Notes under the pieces: generated by a model
What the model was told of the DNA's origin: nothing
The model's database searches: none
Seen by the model: the letters and a program-made list of their open reading frames with translations, nothing else
NCBI GenBank assembly: GCA_947623455.1
Contig: OX392536.1
Span: 38,569,465-38,633,464 of the forward strand
Origin: Mimachlamys varia
Taxonomy: Eukaryota; Mollusca; Bivalvia; Pectinida; Pectinidae
DNA: 64,000 nucleotides
Direction: 5' to 3'
Shown: positions 1 through 10,900 of the stretch, one piece after another
Numbering within the stretch: the first letter of the stretch is position 1
Layout: the number at the start of each line of letters is the position of its first letter
Translations under genes and position numbers: made by a program

Positions 1-1
1 T

Positions 2-673
2 GTAACAATGGCAAACAAACTTCTCAAAATGTACCCAAAATATAGTAAAAAGGCTTTTGATAATATAGTCACTGGTGATGAGACCTGGGTGTATTATTTT
101 GAACCAAAGCGAAAGGTTGCCAACCAAATATGGGCCACTAAAAATGCCAGACGCCCAAGTATTGCCAAACGAATACGAACGGTAAAGAAGGTTTTGTATG
201 CTATTTTTTTCACTGATAAGGGTCCAGCTATTCAAATCCCGGTGCCAAAAGGCACAACGGTCACAGGCAAGTTCTATAAAAACGTTGTTCTGAGAAAGTT
301 GAAGAACTACTACAAAAGTCGCCGCCCCAAAACAGGACTTAAGTATGTCCGACTTTTGCATGATAATGCACCCGCTCACAAGGCACGTATTGTGACTGAC
401 TTTTTGGAGTCAGAGAAGGTTACCGTCCTTCCGCACCCTCCGTATTCGCCAGACTTGGCCCACTGCGACTATTTTCTCTTTCAAAAACTTAAATATCATT
501 TATCTGGAAGGAGATACAATTCGAGAAATGCCCTTGGATCTGCTGTTTATCAGTGTCTGATGGGTGTACCCATTGAAGAGTATGAAAAATGCTTCCAAAA
601 ATGGATTGACCGGCTAAAAAGGTGTGTTCTGGCTGGCGGAGAGTATTTTGAAGGGCAGAGCAAATTAAAATGA
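2..673 (+). CDS. mariner-type transposase, C-terminal part (5' end outside window)
   Basis: This is the catalytic part of a Tc1/mariner superfamily transposase, the enzyme that cuts and pastes its own element at TA sites. The frame is open to the left edge, so the N-terminal DNA-binding region is missing from the window; the Met at base 8 is internal. Counting from that Met, the catalytic triad is D24 (in GDETW), D119 (in HDNAPAH) and D154 (in SPDLAHCDYF). The last two are separated by 34 residues, the DD34D spacing of mariner proper. The normal proline in SPDLAPCD is His here, so activity is uncertain. The frame runs intact to a stop at 671-673, about 30 bases before the 3' terminal inverted repeat. 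If the tetraspanin gene extends left, this element sits in one of its introns on the opposite strand. Confidence 0.93.
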   Translation, partial: VTMANKLLKMYPKYSKKAFDNIVTGDETWVYYFEPKRKVANQIWATKNARRPSIAKRIRTVKKVLYAIFFTDKGPAIQIPVPKGTTVTGKFYKNVVLRKLKNYYKSRRPKTGLKYVRLLHDNAPAHKARIVTDFLESEKVTVLPHPPYSPDLAHCDYFLFQKLKYHLSGRRYNSRNALGSAVYQCLMGVPIEEYEKCFQKWIDRLKRCVLAGGEYFEGQSKLK

Positions 674-702
674 ACAAAAGCACTTCCGCTATATGAGCAC
701 CG

Positions 703-737
703 ATGCAAGTGACATTATTTTTGGAACACCCCTCGTA
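703..737 (+). mobile_element. mariner 3' terminal inverted repeat
   Basis: The sequence just downstream of the transposase stop ends in ATTATTTTTGGAACACCCCT followed by CGTA. On the other strand it starts TACGAGGGGTGTTCCAAAAA, the familiar mariner terminal repeat beginning at the TA target. The element therefore ends at about 737. The matching left repeat is outside the window, so the target duplication cannot be confirmed. Confidence 0.85.
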
Positions 738-1077
738 TGTGCAAACTTGCTACAGAACAGAGAATACATTTCATACTTACAGCTAATTCATCGCTCTGAG
801 CATCTGCTCCACACAGCAGATTTATAGCATCGCCCTGAAAATCACACAGATAAACCAATCATAGTAAAATGATTTTATTTGACTCGGTTGCAAGGTACAG
901 AATAAATCACCTTTTTTGATAATTTTTAATACATAACAACAGTATATTTTTTATTTAGTGTTGTAACAGAAGTAATCGGGGAACCTAAGGTAAACCAGTC
1001 TTATGCTTTTCTAAATGAGCAAACAGTCTATTCTTCCTAGCCGAGTCAGTAGGAAGCAGTTTAACGTTTTAACAGGG
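738..1077. other. No gene seen
   Basis: AT-rich sequence between the mariner end and the first tandem array. I see no coding frame, RNA gene or clear repeat. Confidence 0.6.
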
Positions 1078-1530
1078 TGGAGTACTTCCTCTTTTGGAAA
1101 GTACTACTTCTCTTGGAAAGTACTTCTCCTCTTGGAAACTACTTCTCCTCTTGGAAAGTACTTATCCTCTTTGAAAGTACTACTCCTCTTTGAAAGTACT
1201 ACTTCTCTTGGAAAGTACTTCTCCTCTTGGAAAGTACTTCTCTTGGAAAGAATTACTCCTCTTGGAAAGTACTTCTCCTCTTAGATAGTACTTTCCTCTT
1301 GGAAAGTACTTTTCATCATGGAAAATAATTCTCCTCTTGGAAAGAACTACTTCTCTTGGATAGTACTACTCCTTTCCCCTTGGAAAGTACTACTCCTCTT
1401 GGAAAATTCACTCCTATTGGAAAGTACTTCTCCTCTTGGAAAATTCACTCCTATTGGAAAGTACTTCTCCTCTTGGAAAATACTTCTCCTCTTGGAAAGT
1501 ATTTCTCCTCTTTGAAAGAACTATTAAGAG
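1078..1530. repeat. Short tandem array, about 18-19 base unit
   Basis: Degenerate head-to-tail copies of a unit reading roughly TCCTCTTGGAAAGTACTTC, about 24 copies. Unit length varies (for example ATTCACTCCTATTGGAAAG variants near 1400-1460), so several short open frames run through it by chance. These are not treated as genes. Confidence 0.85.
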
Positions 1531-1743
1531 TAAATTGCTCGTCAACTGTTCCGAGATCCCTGTGTAAAGGGAGGCAGTCAACCTAGGACCATTGGCCTAA
1601 AGGGTTATCTCCTCATAATCAACATATAGAGCCCTAAGATTGAATATTGTCAATCTGTATCATAAACCAATGAGGACTTGTGTTTTAGGTAAAGGACAAT
1701 TCAGTTTATAAGAGAGATGTTATTTTATAATAATAGTTTATAC

Positions 1744-4700
1744 TGTTGTTAGCTTGATCGAGCCCTCTACCAGTGTTTACAGTGTGCCAACCCTGTTTCT
1801 GTTTTATTGAGCCCTCTACCAATGTGTTTACAAAGTGCCTAACCTGTTCTGTCTGATTGAGCCCTCAACCAGTGTGTTAACAATGTGCCTACTCTGTTTC
1901 TTTCTGATCGAGCCCTCTACCAGTGTTTACAATGTGCCTACCCTGTTTCTGTCTGATCAAGCCCTCTACCAGTGTGTTTACAATGTGCCTACCCTGTTTC
2001 TGTCTGATCATTTCCCCTACCAGTGTTTACAATGTGCCTACCCTGTTTCTGTTTTATTGAGCCATCTACCAGTGATTACAGTGTGCCTATCCTGTTTCTG
2101 TTTTATTGAGCCCTCTACCAGTGTTTACAGTGTGACAACCCTGTTTCTGTCTCATCGAGACCTCTACCAGTTTGTTTACAATGTGCCTACCCTGTTTCTG
2201 TCTGATCAAGCCCTCTACCAGTGTGTTAACAGTGTGCCAACCCTGTTTCTGTTTGATCGAGCCCTCTACCAGTGTTTACAGTGTGCCTACCCTGTTTCGG
2301 TCTGATCGAGCCATCTATCAGTGTTTACAATGTGCCTACCTTGTTTCTGTCTGATCATGCCCTCTATCAGTGTGTTTACAGTGTGCCTACCCTGTTTCTG
2401 CTTTATTGAGCCCTCTACCCGTGTGTTTACAATGTGCCAACCCTGTTTCTGTTTGATCCAGCCCTCTACCAGTGTGTTCACAATGTGTTGACTCTGTTTC
2501 TGTTTGATCAAGCCCTTTACCAGTGTGTTTATAATGTGCCAACTCTGTTTCTGTTTGATCGAGACCTCTACCAGTGTGTTACAGTGTGCCAACTCTGTTT
2601 CTGTTTGATCAAGCCCTCTACCAGTGTGTTCACAATGTGTCTTCCCTGTATCTGTTTGATCAAGCCCTCTACCAGTGTGTTTACAATGTGCCTACCCTGT
2701 TTCTGTTTGATCAAGCCCGCTGCCAGTGTGTTTACAGTGTGCCTACCCTGTTTCTGTCTGATCGAGCCCTCTACCAGTGTGTTTACAATGTGTCTACCCT
2801 GTATCTGTCTTATCGAGCCCTCTACCAGTGTGATTACAGTGTGTCTACCCTGTTTCTGTCTGATCAAGCCCTCTACCAGTGTTTACAATGTGCCTACCCT
2901 GTTTTTGTTTTATTGAGCCCTCTACCAGTGTTTACAATGTGCCTACCCTGTTTCTGTTTTATTGAGCCCTCTACCAGTGTTTACAATATGTCTACCCAGT
3001 TTCTGTTTGATTGAGCCCTCTACCAGTGTTTACAGTGTGCCTACCCTGTTTCGGTCTGATCAAGCCCTCTACAAGTGTGTTAATAATGTGCCTACCCTGT
3101 TTCTGTCTGATCAAGCCCACTACCAGTGTGTTTACAATGTGCCTACCCTGTTTCTGTTTTATTGAGCCCTCTACCAGTGTTTACAATATGTCTACCCAGT
3201 TTCTGTTTGATTGAGCCCTCTACCAGTGTGTTTACAGTGTGCCTACCCTGTTTCTGTCTGATCGAGCCCACTACCAGTGTGTTAACAATGTGCCTACCCT
3301 GTTTCTGTCTGATCGAGCCCACTACCAGTATGTTTACAAAGTCCCTACCCTGTTTCTGTTTGATCGAGCCCTCTACCAGTGTTTACAAAGTGCATACCCT
3401 CTTTCTGTTTGATCAAGCCCACTACCAGTGTGTTTACAAACTGCCTACCCTGTTTCTGTCTGATCGAGACCTCTACCAGTGTTTACAAAGTGCCTACCCA
3501 GTTTCTGTTTGATCAAGCCCACTACCAGTGTGTTAACAATGTGCCTACCCTGTTTCTGTTTGATCGAGCCCTCTACCAGTGTTTACAAAGTGCCTACCCT
3601 GTTTCTGTTTGATCGAGCCCACTACCAGTTTGTTTACAAAGTGCCTACCCTGTTTCTGTTTGATCGATCCCTCTTCAAGTGTGTTTACAAAGTGCCTACC
3701 CTGTTTCTGTTTGATCAAGCCCACTACCAGTGTTTACAATGTGCCTACCCTGTTTCTGTCTGATCGAGCCCTCCACCAGTGTGTTTACAAAGTGCCTACC
3801 CTGTTTCTGTTTTATTGAGCCCTCTACCAGTGTGTTTTTACAAAGTGCCTACCCTGTTTCTGCTTGATCGAGCCCTCTACCAGTATGCTTACAATGTGCC
3901 TACCCTCTTTCTGTTTGATCGATCCCTCTATTAATGTGTTTACAATGTGCCTACTCTGTTTCTGTTTTATTGAGCCCACTACCAGTGTGTTTACAGTGTG
4001 CCTACTCTGTTTCTGTTTTATTGAGCCCACTACCAGTATGTTTACAAAGTGCCTACCCTGTTTCTGTTTGATCGATCCCTCTACCAGTGTTTACAATGTG
4101 CCTACCCTGTTTCTGTCTGATCGAGCCCTCTACCAGTGTGTTTACAATGTGCCTACCCTGTTTCTGTTTGATCAAGCCCACTACCAGTGTTTACAATGTG
4201 CCTACACTGTTTCTGTTTGATCGAGCCCTCTACCAGTGTTTACAATGTGCCTACACTGTTTCTGTTTTATCGAGCCCTCTACCAGTGTTTACAATGTGCC
4301 TTTACTGTTTCTGTTTAATCAAGCCAACTACCCTTGTGTTTACAATGTGCCTACACTGTTTCTGTTTTATCGAGCCCTCAACAAGTGTTTACAAAGTGCC
4401 TACCCTGTTTCTGTCTGATCAAGCCCTCTACCAGTGTTTACAATGTGCCAACCCTGTTTCTGTTTTATTGAGCCCTCTACTAGTGTGTTAACATTATGTC
4501 TACCCTATTTCTGTTTTATCGAGCCCTCTACCAGTGTTTACAAAGTGCCTACCCTGTTTCTGTTTGATCGAGCCAACTACCAGTATGTTTACAAAGTGCC
4601 TACCCTGTTTCTGTTTGATCGAGACCTCTACCAGTTTGTTTACAAAGTGCCTACCTTGTTTCTGTTTGATCAAGCCCACTACCAGTGTTTACAATGTGCC

Positions 4701-7436
4701 TACCCTGTTTCTGTAGGATCGAGCCCTCTACCAGTGTGTTTACAATGTACCTACCCTGTTTCTGTCTGATCGAGTCCTCTACCAATGTGTTTACAATGTG
4801 CCTACTCTGTTTCTGTCTGATCAAGCCCTCTACCAGTATGTTTACAATGTGCCTACCCTGTTTCTGTTTTATTGAGCCCTCTACCAGTGTGTTTACAATG
4901 TGCCAACTCTGTTTCTGTCTGATCGAACCCTCTACCAGTGTTTACAATGTGCCTACCATGTTTATATCTGATCAAGCCCTTTTCCAGTGTGTTTACAATG
5001 TGCCTACCCTGTTCTGTTTTATTGAGCCCCCTACCCTTGTGTTTACAGTGTGCCTATCCTGTTTCTGTTTTATTGAGCCCACTACCAGTGTTTACAATGT
5101 GCCTACCCTGTTTCTGTCTGATCGAGCCCTCTACCAGTGTGTTTACAATGTGCCTACCCTGTTCTGTTTTATTGAGCTCCCTACCCTTGTGTTTACAGTG
5201 TGCCTACCCTGTTTCTGTCTGATCGAGCCCTCTTCCAGTGTTTACAGTGAGCCTACCCTGTTTCTGTTTGATCGAGCCCTCTACCAGTGTTTACAAAGTG
5301 CCTACCCTCTTTCTGTTTGATCAAGCCCACTACCAGTGTGTTTACAAACTGCCTACCCTGTTTCTGTCTGATCGAGACCTCTACCAGTGTTTACAAAGTG
5401 CCTACCCAGTTTCTGTTTGATCAAGCCCACTACCAGTGTGTTTACAATGTGCCTACCCTGTTTCTGTTTGATCGAGCCCACTACCAGTTTGTTTACAAAG
5501 TGCCTACCCTGTTTCTGTTTGATCGATCCCTCTTCAAGTGTGTTTACAAAGTGCCTACCCTGTTTCTGTTTGATCAAGCCCACTACCCTTGTGTTTACAA
5601 TGTGCCTACCCTGTTTCTGTCTGATCGAGCCCTCCACCAGTGTGTTTACAAAGTGCCTACCCTGTTTCTGTTTTATTGAGCCCTCTACCAGTGTGTTTAC
5701 AAAGTGCCTACCCTGTTTCTGCTTGATCGAGCCCTCTACCAGTATGTTTACAATGTGCCTACCCTCTTTCTGTTTGATCGATCCCTCTACCAATGTGTTT
5801 ACAATGTGCCTACTCTGTTTCTGTTTTATTGAGCCCACTACCAGTGTGTTTACAGTGTGCCTACTCTGTTTCTGTTTTATTGAGCCCACTACCAGTATGT
5901 TTACAAAGTGCCTACCCTGTTTCTGTTTGATCGAGCCCTCTACCAGTGTTCACAATGTGCCTACCCTGTTTCTGTCTGATCGAGCCCTCTATCAGTGTGT
6001 TAACAATGTGCCTACCCTGTTTCTGTCTGATCAAGCCCTCTACCAGTGTTTACAATGTGCCTACCCTGTTTCTGTTTGATTAAGCCCTCTACCAGTGTTT
6101 ACAATGTGCCTACCCTGTTTCTGTTTGATCGAGCCCTCTACCAGTGTTTACAAAGTGCCTACACTGTTTCTGTTTGATCGAGCCCTCTACCAGTGTTTAC
6201 AATGTGCCTACACTGTTTCTGTTTGATCAAGCCCACTACCAGTGTTTACAATGTGCCTACACTGTTTCTGTTTTATCGAGCCCTCTACCAGTGTTTACAA
6301 AGTGCCTACCCTCTTTCTGTCTGATCAAGCCCTCTACCAGTGTTTACAATGTGCCAACCCTGTTTCTGTTTGATCGAGACCTCTACCAGTTTGTTTACAA
6401 AGTGCCTACCTTGTTTCTGTTTGATCAAGCCCACTACCAGTGTTTACAATGTGCCTACCCTGTTTCTGTAGGATCGAGCCCTCTACCAGTGTGTTTACAA
6501 TGTACCTACCCTGTTTCTGTCTGATCGAGCCCTCTACCAATGTGTTTACAATGTGCCTACTCTGTTTCTGTCTAATCAAGCCCTCTACCAGTATGTTTAC
6601 AATGTGCCTACCCTGTTTCTGTTTTATTGAGCCCTCTAACAGTGTGTTTACAATGTGCCAACTCTGTTTCTTTCTGATCGAACCCTCTACCAGTGTTTAC
6701 AATGTGCCTACCATGTTTCTGTCTGATCAAGCCCTTTTCCAGTGTGTTTACCCTGTTTCTGTCTGATCGAGCCCTCTACCAGTGTGTTTACAATGTGCCT
6801 ACCCTGTTCTGTTTTATTGAGCCCCCTACCCTTGTGTTTACAGTGTGCCTACCCTGTTTCTGTCTGATCGAGCCCTATTCCAGTGTTTATAGTGAGCCTA
6901 CCCTGTTTCTGTCTGATCGAGCCCTCTACCAGTGTGTTTACAGTGTGCCTACCCTGTTTCTGTCTGATCGAGCCCTCTACCAGTGTGTTTACAGTGTGCC
7001 TACCCTGTTTCTGTTTTATTGAGCCCCCTACCCTTGTGTTTACAGTGTGCCTACCCTGTTTCTATCTGATTGAGCCTGCTACCAGTGTGTTTACAGTATG
7101 CCTACCCTGTTTCTGTTTGATCGAGCCCTCTACCAGTGTGTTTACAATGTGCCTACCCTGTTTCTGTTTTATTGAGCCCCCTACCCTTGTGTTTACAGTG
7201 TGCCTACCCTGTTTCTGTCTGATTGAGCCCGCTACCAGTGTGTTTACAGTGTGCCTACCCTGTTTCTGTTTGATTGAGCCCTCTACCAGTGTGTTTACAG
7301 TGTGCCTACCCTGTTTCTGTCTGATTGAGCCCGCTACCAGTGTGTTTATAGTGTGCCTAGCTACCTTGTTTCTGTTTTATTGAGCCCTCTACCAGTGTGT
7401 TTATAATGTGCCTACCCTTTTTCTGTTTGATTAAGT
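1744..7436. repeat. 5.7 kb minisatellite array, 49/51-base unit
   Basis: About 114 tandem copies of a unit built from GAGCCCTCTACCAGTGTG, TTTACAATGTGCCTACCCTG and TTTCTGTCTGATC. Units with GTGTGTTTAC are 51 bases; those with GTGTTTAC are 49. Recurrent variants (TTTTATTGAGCC, GATCAAGCCCAC, ACAAAGTGCC) are interspersed. Blocks of many units are duplicated: the run near 3360-4080 recurs near 5270-5960 (offset 1908) and the run near 4618-4780 recurs near 6370-6530 (offset 1755). The difference of 153 bases equals three 51-base units. Long frames exist on both strands because 51 is a multiple of three, but the 49-base units break them, so I do not call a protein. If the tetraspanin gene continues left, the array lies in an intron. 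Confidence 0.95.
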
Positions 7437-7825
7437 GATTAATGATACAATTTATCTTTGTGATGTCATGTAAGTTTGTTTTGTTTTTACTTGTTGACCG
7501 TTACTCACTTTTGAAGAAGGTTGATGTGTAGTGTGTCCCTGTGTGTTCTGGATGTTTAGCATGTCAAACCGGTATGTGTGTTTCTCCATTGTATGGTGTG
7601 GTCCCTGGGAGGGCTAAGTTATGTTACAGATACATAAGTAAGTATATAATTGGTAAGTGTTTAGGCAATTTACCTCGTACTCAATTTGATTTATGATCTC
7701 ATAAAAGAAATAAAAGAATATATAACTCCATGTATATTTACATGTAGTATCCTGATAAATGATTGTAAAATGATGAAGATTAATGAAGTAATAAATATAT
7801 ATTTCACACTTGAACTGATACTCAC
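7437..7825. other. Probable intron sequence, no feature
   Basis: AT-rich stretch between the large array and tetraspanin exon 4. I searched the minus strand for the missing fourth-membrane-segment exon and found no convincing one. Confidence 0.5.
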
Positions 7826-7960
7826 AGCCTCTATGATGCAGCAGGAGTATGGAACGGCACATTTTTCAAAACTGTTGTTTTCTGAGGAACAGTTAAAGTA
7901 AGGATTTGCATTCCAGTCTTTGAAACCTTCGGCACTGTCACTGTAACCACAGCAACCCAG
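7826..7960 (-). CDS. Tetraspanin exon 4 (large extracellular loop)
   Basis: 135 bases (45 codons) bounded on the minus strand by an acceptor ending GGTTTTCAG and a donor GTGAGT. It is in frame with exon 3. The translation opens [12 protein letters not shown] and continues through [13 protein letters not shown] to CAVPYSCC. This supplies the obligatory CCG motif of the tetraspanin large loop and six of the cysteines. The order CCG, DW..N.YFNC, C.VP(F/Y)SCC matches the TspanC8 subgroup (TSPAN5, 14, 15, 17, 33), whose members bind ADAM10. Assignment to that subgroup is family knowledge plus inference, since the exon with the last two cysteines is not visible. Confidence 0.9.
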
Positions 7961-10900
7961 CTGAAAACCACCAATACAAGAACATCAATGACCCATATTT
8001 ACAAGTGTTAAAGTGAGACAGAACAGAATTTTTTATTGACACTGGTTTTTAACAAACATGTCAATTGTTAGTCCCCCACCGGAATCCGGGGGGGGACTAT
8101 AGGTTTGCGTTGTGTCCGTCCGTCCGTCCGTCCGTCCTTCCGCACACTATTTGTCCGGGCTCTATCTCCCATACTATAAGACACTGGAACTTCATACTAA
8201 GTGTGTGGGTTCCCTGTGGGAAGGCGGTGTGTCGCATACAAAAACCGGGTCACTGTGGCCTATATTTTGACCTCTGACCTACATTGAAGAAAAAGCTTGT
8301 CCGGGCTCTATCTCCTACACTATAAAGGACTAGAACTTAATACTTGGTAGTATGGTTCCTTGTGGGAAGGCGGTGTGTCGCGTACAAAAACCGGGTCACT
8401 GTGACCTATATTTTGACCTCTGACCTACATTAAAGAAAAAGCTTGTCCGGGCTCTATCTCCTACACTATAAAGCACTAGAACTTAATACTTGGTAGTATG
8501 GTTCCCCGTGGGAAGGCGGTGTGTCGCGTACCAAAACCGGGTCACTGTGACCTATATTTTGACCTCTGACCTACATTAAAGAAAGAAAAATTTGTCCAGG
8601 TTCTATCTTCTACACTAATAAGGATTATAACTTTATACTTGGTAGTATAGTTCCCTGTGGGAAGGCGGTGTGTCGCGTACCAAAACTGGGTCACTGTGAC
8701 CTTTATTTTGCTATATTTTGACCTCTGACCTACATTAAAGTAAAAGTTTGTCCGGGCTCTATCTCCTACACTATAAAGGACTAGAACTTAATACTTGGTA
8801 GTATGGTTCCTTGTGGGAAGGCGGTGTGTCGCGTACCAAAACCGGGTCACTGTGACCTTTATTTTGCTATATTTTGACCTCTGACCTACATTAAAGTAAA
8901 AGTTTGTCCGGGCTCTATCTCCTACACTATAAAGCACTAGAACTTAATACTTGGTAGTATGGTTCCCCGTGGGAAGGCGGTGTGTCGGGTACCAAAACCG
9001 GGTCACTGTGACCTATATTTTGACCTCTGACCTACATTAAAGAAAGAAAAATTTGTCCAGGTTCTATCTCCTACACTATTAAGGATTATAACTTTATACT
9101 TGGTAGTATAGTTCCCTGTGGGAAGGCGGTGTGTCACGTACCAAAACTGGGTCACTGTGACCTTTATTTTGCTATATTTTGACCTCTGACCTACATTTAA
9201 GTAACAGCTTGTCCGGGCTCTATCTCCTACACTATTAAGGATTATAACTTTGTACTTGGTAGTATAGTTCCCTATGGGGAGGCGGTGTGTCGCGTAACAA
9301 AACCGGGTCACAGTGACCTATATTATTCCCAGTGACAAACAAACCTGTGTTCTTCTCAGATCACCATTTAATCAATATACAGTACTGTTGAATTCAATGT
9401 AAGCATAACAAACAACATCTTGTTATTATTATTACAATTTCATGTCTATTGCAGTAAAACCTGTCTATAAAGGATACCCAATAGAAAAACTAAAGGTGTC
9501 CTTCATAGACTTGTGTCCTTTATATAGAGATCATTTATAGAGTATACCTACAGTGTACATGTATTTAGTGAGAATGGGATGGTTCCTGTATAGAAGCGGG
9601 TCTCTGTAAACTACATCTTCACCTTTCAATACATTGAAGAAAATACATGACCTTATTGCATCTCGAGATTCACACTCATTGCTATTTGATCTCGAGATAA
9701 CAACCCGGTGGGGGACTGTAATTCGTTGAATTATCTTGTTCAAAACAATTTTACTTGCATATCGATCTCATTCTTCTTAAAATTTCAAATAAATTATCAT
9801 TTAAACAATGGTACAGTTGTGGTATCGCACAACACACCAAAACCTGCATGCGTGCATCATGCATACATTGTACACACATCGTTCGCCCATGGCTTGCACA
9901 ACTGAGCGATCTAAAGATCGTGCGTTTATGTGTGCGATTAGAATCGCACACATGCATGATTTGGTACAATTGGTTGATACATATTACGGAATAAAAAACA
10001 TATGGAACCATCTTGTCCAAAAACTATTAAATTCGCATCATGTTTATTGGGATTATGTCAATTAACAATATACAGTGTAAACAGTATTACAGTGACCATG
10101 AGACAGCCAAATGCGGGTTTAGCTACCAGGTAACAGAATAGGTAAATAACATGCCAGAGTTTTTCCTGTCACGTGTGGCGATACGTTACGACAGCCATAA
10201 CCAAGCGACCGTTTTGAAAACTCTTATAATTAGTTATTTGAAAAACCCCTCCCCTCCCCACCACTTTACCTGTGTTTTTCACACCTAGGCGAGTGTTGTA
10301 AGTGCCCTGGGCAAGAGACATCTACATATATTGTCCATTGTATAGGTGTAGTGTATAACTTGGTAAAAACTGGCAATATTTACCTGAATGAGAACTTATC
10401 AATAGGTGTTGAAAGTTTACATGAGTCTATTTGGTTTGTTTCAAAACCTACAGGAAGACTATTACTAATTTTAAGAAATATATAGATCGAACTATCAGCT
10501 AATGAAATAGTTAAAATATAGAAATATGTTTAAAACAACTAGCGCGAAACCGTATATATTGTTAAACCATTTCTAAATTTACATCAACCACGATTGTCAT
10601 CGCACAATATTAGATTATCGTGCGTCCACCTGTGCATTAGAAATAATCGCCCAGGATCGCATCGTTCGCACATCGTGCATACACCGTTCGCCCATCGTGC
10701 GCCCACCGCACATCGTGTAACGTTGTGCGATCCCACAACTGTATTCAATCACATAAGACCGATGTACCAGATATACTGCTGAGTAATATGATGTGAGTTA
10801 TTTCTTACTTACATCGGTTTGGATGTTGTCAATGAAATCTTGCATGTCTGGATCATCACGATATCTTACAACAGCATCTTTCAATAAATCTTCTGGATAA

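Noticed and set aside
1835..7383. Dozens of overlapping 60-230 codon frames with LPCFCLIEPSTSVFTM-type repeats
   Set aside because: They are translations of the 49/51-base array. Frames break at every 49-base unit and exist on both strands, so there is no evidence of selection for a protein.
7500..7560. Possible next tetraspanin exon on the minus strand (NIQNTQG-like frame before a GTGAGT)
   Set aside because: No membrane segment 4, no expected cysteines and a very short frame; probably chance.
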